A stretch of 6,811 nt of DNA, from positions 1 to 6,811 of the forward strand of contig JAJFIM010000341.1 of assembly GCA_021774995.1 (NCBI GenBank), given 5' to 3'. The translations under genes and the position numbers were made by a program. Below are positions 1-3,990 of this stretch, piece after piece. The stretch's first letter is position 1. Each line of letters starts with the position of its first letter. Under the pieces are notes generated by a model. That model was given only the letters and a program-made list of their open reading frames with translations. It was not told the DNA's origin and searched no databases. This DNA is from Alphaproteobacteria bacterium. Lineage in GTDB: Bacteria > Pseudomonadota > Alphaproteobacteria > SMXP01.

Positions 1-147
1 ACGGCAAAATGCTATGGCGGCGACGCCACCCGCAAGCGCAAATTACTCGACAAACAAAAAGCCGGCAAAAAGAAAATGCGGGAATTCGGCAAAGTTGAAA
101 TTCCGCAAACCGCTTTTATCGCCGCCCTGAAGATGGATGGAAAATAA
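1..147 (+). CDS. lepA: Elongation factor 4 (LepA), C-terminal 48 residues
   Basis: The window opens inside this gene; frame 1 reads 48 residues to a TAA at 145-147. LepA is a ribosome-bound GTPase that back-translocates or remodels stalled elongation complexes, and only its extreme C-terminal domain is visible. The recognisable part is the LepA-specific tail: Cys-Tyr-Gly-Gly-Asp, a basic run with Arg-Lys-Arg-Lys-Leu-Leu, Lys-Gln-Lys-Ala-Gly-Lys-Lys, then Val-Glu-Ile-Pro-Gln-x-Ala-Phe and a final Leu-Lys-Met-Asp. This tail is nearly invariant in bacterial LepA and contacts the ribosomal A-site region. The GTPase and EF-G-like domains lie upstream of the window. The gene converges on the small membrane-protein gene that ends at 230; the 82 bases between show no clear terminator, only a 10-bp palindrome GAAGCGCTTC at 175-184. 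Confidence 0.95.
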   Translation, partial: TAKCYGGDATRKRKLLDKQKAGKKKMREFGKVEIPQTAFIAALKMDGK

Positions 148-229
148 CAATCTGAGCGGCGTTCATGGCGGCTTGAAGCGCTTCTCTTGACCGCGCATAA
201 AATGGACCGCGTGAGCGTAATCGCAAAAC

Positions 230-562
230 CTACTTCACGATTTTGCCAAAAACGGTTGTGTCGGGTTTGACGCGGCTTGCGGAGAGAAACAGAAGAAGGG
301 ATAAAGCGCCGGGTAGAACCCATGCCGGCAACAGCAAAATACTGGTGACCCCCGGATCCCACAGCGGCGCCCAGAGACGCCGCTCCACAACAGCTTGCGC
401 CAAGTTCAGGCTTTCTCTGTCGAGTTTAAACCATACAGCGCCCAGAGACTGAAACTCCAGCGCACCCGTTTGCATCCACCTCACGCCATCAGCGCCAGCC
501 AAAGCAACCGCGATAACCAACAATAAAACACCGAAGATCACCCGTAACATAGGCACGCTCAT
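230..562 (-). CDS. Small two-helix membrane protein, unknown function (copy A)
   Basis: 110 residues, no function known to me. A hydrophobic helix spans about residues 5-23, followed by Gly-Ala-Asp-Gly-Val-Arg. A soluble middle contains SLGAVWFKL, an ESLNLAQAVVE stretch and LWAPLWDPG. A second hydrophobic helix (about 73-93, with a Leu-Pro-Ala-Trp motif) is followed by a charged tail. The layout (TM, Asp-Gly, Ser-Leu-Gly, Leu-Trp-Asp-Pro, Pro-Ala-Trp, TM) resembles a small uncharacterised family I remember from alphaproteobacteria, sometimes auto-named PetM-like; I place no weight on that name. The start at 562 has only a weak GAGG upstream; Met5 at 550 is an alternative that would shorten the protein by four residues. 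Its upstream neighbour on the same strand (700-984) looks like a diverged paralogue. A terminator sits between them, so it probably has its own promoter, which I could not identify. Confidence 0.72.
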   Translation of the reverse strand: MSVPMLRVIFGVLLLVIAVALAGADGVRWMQTGALEFQSLGAVWFKLDRESLNLAQAVVERRLWAPLWDPGVTSILLLPAWVLPGALSLLLFLSASRVKPDTTVFGKIVK

Positions 563-620
563 TAAAAAGAAGCCTCAACAATGAGCCGTCTCACTGGCTT
601 TGCAAAAGATCCGTAACTCC

Positions 621-651
621 AAAACCGCCATCCCTTTTTCGGGAATGGCGG
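621..651 (-). terminator. Rho-independent terminator after the copy B gene
   Basis: Read on the minus strand, CCGCCATTCCC, loop GAAAAA, GGGATGGCGG forms a 10-bp stem with one bulged base, followed at once by TTTT. It lies 49 bases past the stop of the small gene at 700-984 and before the start of the gene at 562, so it should separate the two minus-strand genes into different transcripts. Confidence 0.65.
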
Positions 652-699
652 CGTCAGAGAACGCTTTAACGCGTGATGGCGATTACCCGCCGAATTAAA

Positions 700-984
700 T
701 TAATCGCGCACCCGAAAAATCAGAGCGAGAAATAATCCTAAAACGCCAAGCGGAATCCAGGCCGGCGCCCCGAGGACCATTCCCACGGCTGGCGTCGCCA
801 CTGGCAACGCTCCTTGCGACCATGCCGACAAAGAGCCCGCACTGCCCGCACTTGCGAGATTAAGAACATCCGCCAATGAGCGCATGGCAACCGTGCCCCC
901 CTCAACAGAGGTCAACGCATCGGCCCCCAATACCATCAGCGCCGCAGCAATAACGACCAAGCTTATTATTCTAAAGAGTATCAT
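700..984 (-). CDS. Small two-helix membrane protein, unknown function (copy B)
   Basis: 94 residues. The first hydrophobic helix (about residues 3-20) leads into Gly-Ala-Asp, as in copy A. A small-residue-rich middle (Ala, Ser, Gly) follows, then a second helix (about 68-90) containing Ala-Pro-Ala-Trp, and the protein ends in Arg-Val-Arg-Asp. Aligning the start with the MLRVIFG of copy A puts the Gly-Ala-Asp, Ser-Leu and Pro-Ala-Trp motifs in register. This supports both the start and a shared origin, although the Leu-Trp-Asp-Pro motif of copy A is not kept. The upstream ribosome-binding sequence is a run of G (GGGGGG, 994-999) about ten bases from the ATG. A 12-codon leader ORF in the same frame ends three bases before this start. 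Function unknown; probably an inner-membrane protein. Confidence 0.7.
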   Translation of the reverse strand: MILFRIISLVVIAAALMVLGADALTSVEGGTVAMRSLADVLNLASAGSAGSLSAWSQGALPVATPAVGMVLGAPAWIPLGVLGLFLALIFRVRD

Positions 985-987
985 TTT

Positions 988-1026
988 TTACCAGCCCCCC
1001 AAGCTATGCTTGTTAACCCAAATCAT
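988..1026 (-). CDS. Candidate 12-codon leader peptide before copy B
   Basis: ATG at 1026 opens a 12-residue peptide, MIWVNKHSLGGW, closed by TAA at 988-990; the next codon but one is the ATG of the copy B gene in the same frame. It has a much better Shine-Dalgarno sequence (GGGAGG at 1034-1039, seven bases from the ATG) than the gene it precedes. This suggests that ribosomes load here and reinitiate or are passed on. There is no run of one amino acid as in classical attenuators. It may be a chance ORF; I rate it on the position and strength of the Shine-Dalgarno alone. Confidence 0.3.
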   Translation of the reverse strand: MIWVNKHSLGGW

Positions 1027-1068
1027 GAATCAGCCTCCCAAGAGATCATCTCTCTATCTGAGCCTGTG

Positions 1069-1097
1069 AGCGTATCCTTTTGGTACAGTTTTGCCAA
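1069..1097 (-). promoter_or_regulatory. Possible sigma-70 promoter for the copy B transcript
   Basis: On the minus strand TTGGCA (1092-1097) is followed after exactly 17 bases by TACGCT (1069-1074). The -35 box is one mismatch from TTGACA, but the -10 box matches poorly (three of six). The position suits a transcript carrying the leader ORF at 1026 and the gene at 984. Confidence 0.25.
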
Positions 1098-1130
1098 GTG
1101 AATTCAGATTTATGGTTTACGCGCACTCAT

Positions 1131-1147
1131 GTACCGTCAAACGGTAC
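1131..1147. promoter_or_regulatory. 17-bp perfect dyad, candidate operator
   Basis: GTACCGT, spacer CAA, ACGGTAC: seven perfectly complementary positions on each side of three bases. It sits between the putative minus-strand promoter (ending 1097) and the putative tRNA-Ser promoter (starting 1168), a place where one regulator could act on either. A further GGTAC lies at 1082-1086. It has no T-run and a three-base loop, so it fits a DNA-binding site better than a terminator. The cognate protein is unknown. Confidence 0.35.
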
Positions 1148-1167
1148 GGATGAAGAGGCATAAATGC

Positions 1168-1196
1168 TTGGCCTGACGCGGGACAGACGTTATAGA
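1168..1196 (+). promoter_or_regulatory. Promoter for tRNA-Ser
   Basis: TTGGCC (1168-1173), a 17-base spacer and TATAGA (1191-1196) give four of six matches in each hexamer. Transcription would start near 1203, about 37 bases before the mature tRNA 5' end, a usual leader length for tRNA genes. Confidence 0.45.
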
Positions 1197-1239
1197 AGGC
1201 CCAGTGAGACGCCCCTCTTGGCGTCGGTATTTGTGGTGA

Positions 1240-1329
1240 GGAGAGGTGGCCGAGTGGCTGAAGGCGCACGCTTGGAAAGCGTGTAGGCGGGGAACCGTCT
1301 CGAGGGTTCGAATCCCTCTCTCTCCGCCA
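1240..1329 (+). tRNA. tRNA-Ser (anticodon GGA)
   Basis: A 90-base class II tRNA. The acceptor stem GGAGAGG pairs with TCTCTCC (last pair G-U). The anticodon stem CACGC/GCGTG encloses a loop with GGA at 1274-1276, reading UCC and, by wobble, UCU. The long variable arm typical of serine tRNA is clear (GGCGG 1286-1290, loop GGAA, CCGTC 1295-1299). The T arm is GAGGG-TTCGAAT-CCCTC, the discriminator is G, and CCA is encoded at 1327-1329. It is the only gene on its strand between lepA and the thioredoxin cluster. Confidence 0.98.
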
Positions 1330-1364
1330 CAAACCATTGATTTATAAAGATTTCATTGGTTTGT
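1329..1364 (+). other. AT-rich stem-loop directly after tRNA-Ser CCA
   Basis: ACAAACCA (1329-1336) pairs with TGGTTTGT (1357-1364); after one mismatch three more pairs follow. The stem begins on the last base of CCA and has no T-run after it. It could mark the 3' trailer for processing or serve as a weak termination signal. Stability is low, so confidence is modest. Confidence 0.25.
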
Positions 1365-1498
1365 CTCGCCTGTCGCGCTATTAGAATATTTCCCGAACTC
1401 CTCATTTTTGCAGACATTTTGAGAAACGGCGTTCCTACAGGCTTTGTTTCCGTTTTGATTGGCGCCGCGGGCTACGCAGGGCTGCAAGTTGTATTTCG

Positions 1499-1536
1499 GT
1501 GGGAAGTATAATTCCCGCTTTTTGTGCTCTTTGACA
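1499..1536 (+). promoter_or_regulatory. Hairpin followed by boxA-like antitermination motif
   Basis: TGCTCTTTGACA at 1525-1536 matches the E. coli rrn boxA TGCTCTTTAACA at 11 of 12 positions; boxA in nascent RNA is bound by NusB-S10 to make RNA polymerase resistant to Rho. Just upstream is a small hairpin, GGGAA (1501-1505), loop GTATAA, TTCCC (1512-1516), extendable by a G-U and a G-C pair. This gives the boxB-boxA order known from rrn leaders. The hairpin is followed by TTTTT (1519-1523), so a weak terminator is the alternative reading. A perfect TATAAT (1507-1512) lies in the hairpin but has no recognisable -35. No rRNA gene follows in the window. Confidence 0.4.
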
Positions 1537-1578
1537 GGATCTAAATGTCATAGTGCAGCCGTAAACCAACTCGCCACC

Positions 1579-1621
1579 GGGGCGGGGGAGCTGTCCCCAA
1601 CGGCTTACCCCCCGCTTCCCC
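1579..1621. other. Strong GC-rich stem-loop, possible structured RNA
   Basis: GGGG-C-GGGGG (1579-1588) pairs with CCCCC-G and CCCC (within 1608-1621) around a three-base bulge. It continues through AGCTGT (1589-1594) with ACGGCT (1600-1605), including one G-U, to a five-base loop: about 16 pairs in 43 bases. No T-run follows on either strand, so it is not a standard terminator. It is the most structured element in the 1330-1686 stretch. Apart from this, the boxA-like motif and the two hairpins near 1330 and 1500, I see nothing in those 357 bases, and no protein gene. Confidence 0.4.
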
Positions 1622-1686
1622 GAACAGAACGATAAATCAGACAGCCTGTGTCACAGCCTGCAAACGTATGATTTTATTAAGAAATC

Positions 1687-1761
1687 TGGAGCGGGCGATG
1701 AGATTCGAACTCACGACCCCAACCTTGGCAAGGTTGTGCTCTACCCCTGAGCTACGCCCGC
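1687..1761 (-). tRNA. tRNA-Gly (anticodon GCC)
   Basis: 75 bases including encoded CCA (complement of 1687-1689). Acceptor GCGGGCG pairs with the matching 3' strand, and the discriminator is U. The anticodon stem AACCT/AGGTT holds GCC (complement of 1727-1729), reading GGC and GGU. The T loop is TTCGAAT in a GTGAG/CTCAT stem. It is transcribed toward tRNA-Ser, so the two tRNAs are tail to tail across the unexplained 1330-1686 stretch. Confidence 0.98.
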
Positions 1762-1774
1762 TCGGCGCCGGCAA

Positions 1775-1790
1775 GGCTGCTCGCGCAGCC
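1775..1790 (-). other. GNRA-capped hairpin in the tRNA-Gly leader
   Basis: On the minus strand GGCTGC, loop GCGA, GCAGCC: six perfect pairs closed by a GNRA-type tetraloop, 13 bases upstream of the mature tRNA 5' end. It would lie in the precursor transcribed from the putative promoter at 1806-1833. It may help fold or process the precursor; this is inference. Confidence 0.35.
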
Positions 1791-1805
1791 CGCCTCTGTA
1801 GAGCG

Positions 1806-1833
1806 ATTTTAGCCCTGAGTTGGCTGGTCTAAA
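1806..1833 (-). promoter_or_regulatory. Promoter for tRNA-Gly
   Basis: Minus-strand TTTAGA (1828-1833), a 16-base spacer and TAAAAT (1806-1811; five of six matches to TATAAT). The distance to the tRNA 5' end is about 44 bases from the -10 box, close to the arrangement at tRNA-Ser. It overlaps the 3' end of the doubtful ORF at 1809-2042. Confidence 0.4.
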
Positions 1834-2042
1834 TGCTCCAGAAGGGCCGTTATTGCGCAAAGCGCCGGCAAATGCAATAGACGCAGCCTTGGGTGCAAAA
1901 CGCCTTCATCCACACCGCCACCCACCCTCCAGTGCGCTCCATTGCACAAGCCAGGTCCGCGCGCCAGCTCATCCCAAGCCTGTCTTCGTGCGGCCGTGAG
2001 CCGATGACGCCAGGTGTTGAGCGCCTTTGATGCGGGCGCCAA
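1809..2042 (-). CDS. Doubtful 77-codon ORF, hypothetical
   Basis: An open frame of 77 codons with a TTG start (2040-2042), no visible Shine-Dalgarno, and its end overlapping the putative tRNA-Gly promoter. The product would be Leu-, Arg- and His-rich with no motif I recognise. Codons such as AGA, AGG, CGA, CTA and ATA occur more than in the neighbouring real genes. I list it because the only other candidates in 1762-2144 (383 bases without a firm gene) are promoters and a hairpin. It is more likely a chance frame than a gene. Confidence 0.15.
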   Translation of the reverse strand: MAPASKALNTWRHRLTAARRQAWDELARGPGLCNGAHWRVGGGVDEGVLHPRLRLLHLPALCAITALLEHLDQPTQG

Positions 2043-2055
2043 TATAAGTTAAACT
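2027..2055 (+). promoter_or_regulatory. Promoter for the thioredoxin/LON/Trm112 cluster
   Basis: TTGATG (2027-2032), a 17-base spacer, TAAACT (2050-2055); four of six matches each. The start of transcription would be near 2062, leaving about 83 bases of leader to the preferred ATG at 2145, or about 20 to the upstream ATG at 2082. Confidence 0.4.
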
Positions 2056-2144
2056 AGCACGCACAATGGGGCATTGCAGATATGGCTTTAACTCTTGGCG
2101 TTAACACCCCATATTCCAGGAGAATAGCAGCCGAAAGGGCATTC

Positions 2145-3071
2145 ATGGATACGAACCCAAATTCCCCGCATGCCGCCAGCGGCCTTGCGGATGGCATAGA
2201 CCCAGACCCGCTGATTAAAGAGGGCGGCACGGAAACATTCATCAGCGATGTGATTGAGGCGTCTAACGCGCAGCCGGTCATTGTTGATTTCTGGGCCCCC
2301 TGGTGCGGACCGTGCCGGCAGATGACGCCTCTGCTGGAGCGCCTCGTCTCGGAAGCCGCGGGCGCGGTGCGTCTGGTAAAAATAAATATCGATGACCACC
2401 CGCAAATCTCGCAGCAAATGCAAATCCAATCGATCCCCGCCGTGGTTGCGTTTCAAGGCGGCAAACCCGTTGACGGCTTCATGGGCGCCCAGCCCGAAAG
2501 CCAGATACGCGCTTTTATCGACCGGCTTGGCGGGCAGGCAGAGCCGTCTCCCGTCACCCAGCTCTTGGAAATGGGGGGCGCGGCAGTGGACGCGGGCGAC
2601 CTGCAAACCGCTCTTCAGGCTTTTACGCAAGCATTGGCTGTGGAACCGGACAATGAACGCGTGATCGCCGGCCTTGCAAAAACGCATCTTGCTCTGGGCG
2701 AGATCGATCAGGCGGCTGAGATATTGGACAGCGCCCCTGAAGGGGCGGAGCACACTGAGCTGGTCAGCGCCCGCGCCGCCCTTGACCTGGCCCGCCAGGC
2801 GCAAGAATCAGGCGATGTCGCTCCTTTGCGCGCCGCTGTCGCCGCGCATCCAGATGACTTGCAAGCGCGGTTTGATCTGGCTATCGCGCTCAATGGCGCT
2901 GGCGAAAAATCCGCCGCCATCGACCACCTTATTCACATCATCGCCGCCGACCGTGAGTGGAACGATCAAGCCGCCCGAAAAGAACTTTTAAAATTTTTCG
3001 AGGCTTATGGCCAAACCGATCCAATGACTCTGGAAGGCCGGCGAAAGCTTTCAACCGTTTTGTTTTCCTGA
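2145..3071 (+). CDS. cnoX: Thioredoxin-TPR co-chaperone (CnoX/YbbN type)
   Basis: 308 residues from the ATG at 2145. That start is chosen because GAAAGGG lies five bases before it; an in-frame ATG at 2082 would add 21 residues but has only a distant GGGG. Residues about 25-130 are a thioredoxin fold with Trp-Ala-Pro-Trp-Cys-Gly-Pro-Cys (cysteines 54 and 57) and the cis-proline in Ser-Ile-Pro (98). Residues about 135-308 are helical, alanine-rich TPR-like repeats (for example DLQTALQAFTQALAVEPDN). This domain order and length match CnoX (YbbN), a chaperedoxin that holds unfolded proteins and hands them to GroEL and DnaK. E. coli CnoX lacks a redox CxxC; here the CGPC pair is intact, so a thiol-disulfide role in addition to holding clients is likely. 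It is probably cytoplasmic, with no signal peptide. It is first in a + strand cluster, six bases before the LON-domain gene. Confidence 0.9.
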   Translation: MDTNPNSPHAASGLADGIDPDPLIKEGGTETFISDVIEASNAQPVIVDFWAPWCGPCRQMTPLLERLVSEAAGAVRLVKINIDDHPQISQQMQIQSIPAVVAFQGGKPVDGFMGAQPESQIRAFIDRLGGQAEPSPVTQLLEMGGAAVDAGDLQTALQAFTQALAVEPDNERVIAGLAKTHLALGEIDQAAEILDSAPEGAEHTELVSARAALDLARQAQESGDVAPLRAAVAAHPDDLQARFDLAIALNGAGEKSAAIDHLIHIIAADREWNDQAARKELLKFFEAYGQTDPMTLEGRRKLSTVLFS

Positions 3072-3077
3072 TCAGAA

Positions 3078-3746
3078 ATGCGCGAACAACCTTTTTATCA
3101 TCACATCGACGACCTGCCTGAACGGTTTCCCATATTCCCTTTGGCAAATGCGCTTTTATTGCCCAGAGGCCACCTTCCTTTAAATATTTTTGAGCCGCGT
3201 TATCTTTCTATGATTGATGATGCTCTGGGGACAGAGCGTTTGATCGGCATGATCCAACCTTGTGACCCAAACGACCATTCTGACAAACCCGCGCTTTACA
3301 CCATTGGGTGTGCAGGCAGAATCACGTCTTTTAGCGAAACCGACGATGGGCGCTATCTCATCACCTTAACGGGTATATGCCGTTTTCAGATCCATCAAGA
3401 GCTTGATTGCCTCACGCCCTATCGGCAGGTTGCCGGTGATTTTACGCTTTACAAAAGCGACCTCAATCCGAACGGCGCACATTTGGACATTGATCGCAAT
3501 CATTTGCTTGACGTTTTGAAAGTGTATCTTTCCTTGAGGCAGCTTGAAACAGATTGGGAATCCGTCAAGCAAGCCCCCGGTGAAACTTTGGTCAATTCCC
3601 TTTCGGCAATCTGTCCGTTCGACCCTCAGGAAAAACAAGCTTTGTTGGAAGCCTCAACACTGGACGAGCGCGCAGAAATTTTAATCACGCTCCTGGAGAT
3701 GTCCAATGCTTCAGCAGGCCGCGATGATGAAAGCTCAATACAGTAA
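3078..3746 (+). CDS. LON substrate-binding domain protein
   Basis: 222 residues, essentially a stand-alone copy of the N-terminal substrate-binding domain of Lon protease, without the AAA+ ATPase or Ser-Lys peptidase domains. The hallmark is at residues 18-42: Pro-Ile-Phe-Pro-Leu, then Leu-Leu-Leu-Pro-Arg-Gly, then Asn-Ile-Phe-Glu-Pro-Arg-Tyr. It is followed by the Ile-Gly-Met-Ile strand and the Ile-Gly-Cys-Ala-Gly-Arg-Ile segment with later Leu-x-Gly-x-x-Arg-Phe. The C-terminal third is helical and ends in a polar tail. Such proteins are common in bacteria and their role is not settled; binding of unfolded or degron-bearing proteins is an inference from Lon. The start lies six bases after the previous stop with no good Shine-Dalgarno, so translational coupling to the thioredoxin-TPR gene is likely. 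Its base composition is more AT-rich than that gene. Confidence 0.9.
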   Translation: MREQPFYHHIDDLPERFPIFPLANALLLPRGHLPLNIFEPRYLSMIDDALGTERLIGMIQPCDPNDHSDKPALYTIGCAGRITSFSETDDGRYLITLTGICRFQIHQELDCLTPYRQVAGDFTLYKSDLNPNGAHLDIDRNHLLDVLKVYLSLRQLETDWESVKQAPGETLVNSLSAICPFDPQEKQALLEASTLDERAEILITLLEMSNASAGRDDESSIQ

Positions 3747-3759
3747 CAAGGGACAAAGC

Positions 3760-3972
3760 ATGACGGACACAAATACTGAAGCACGGAATAAGGCGGGCGT
3801 TGACCCTAAACTCCTGGAAATTTTGGTCTGCCCCGTGACCAAGGAAACATTGGCGTATGATGAGGCAAATCAGGAGTTGATCAGTAATGCGGCGCGCCTG
3901 GCTTATCCTATTCGCGATGGAATTCCCATTATGCTGCCCGAAGAAGCGCGGGCGCTATCTGACGATGGTTAA
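3760..3972 (+). CDS. Trm112 family protein (UPF0434/YcaR-like)
   Basis: 70 residues. The ATG at 3760 is preferred because AAGGGA lies just upstream (3748-3753); a longer frame from 3706 would overlap the LON-domain gene by 41 bases. The core reads Val-Asp-Pro-Lys-Leu-Leu-Glu-Ile-Leu-Val-Cys-Pro (residues 14-25), then Leu-Ala-Tyr-Pro-Ile-Arg-Asp-Gly-Ile-Pro-Ile-Met-Leu-Pro-Glu-Glu-Ala-Arg (47-64), the family signature. Eukaryotic and archaeal Trm112 activates methyltransferases; the bacterial role is unclear. Of the CPxC zinc-knuckle cysteines only Cys24 remains, with Thr27 at the second position. As I recall, this is usual for alphaproteobacterial members, so zinc binding is unlikely. It is last in the cluster and ends 18 bases before the convergent hydroxylase gene. 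Confidence 0.9.
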   Translation: MTDTNTEARNKAGVDPKLLEILVCPVTKETLAYDEANQELISNAARLAYPIRDGIPIMLPEEARALSDDG

Positions 3973-3990
3973 ATTGCGAAAGGGGAAGAG

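Noticed and set aside
189..211. Direct repeat GACCGCG, copies at 189-195 and 205-211
   Set aside because: Only seven bases, no further copies in line and no adjacent promoter; likely chance in a GC-rich region.
1117..1417. Three overlapping minus-strand frames with Glu-Arg-Asp-Ser-Asn-Pro-Arg or Glu-Gly-Phe-Glu-Pro-Ser-Arg stretches
   Set aside because: These are the well-known false ORFs produced by reading antisense through tRNA-Ser; the tRNA at 1240-1329 explains them.
1531..1553. Consensus TTGACA as a -35 box
   Set aside because: No acceptable -10 hexamer lies 16-18 bases downstream; the TTGACA is better explained as the end of the boxA-like motif.
2088..2104. Two TTAA boxes resembling a CtrA site near the thioredoxin gene
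   Set aside because: The gap is nine bases rather than the seven of the CtrA consensus, and the pair lies downstream of the predicted promoter.
2088..2804. 238-codon open frame on the minus strand
   Set aside because: It is antisense to the thioredoxin-TPR gene, whose motifs and codon pattern are certain; the translation shows no family features.
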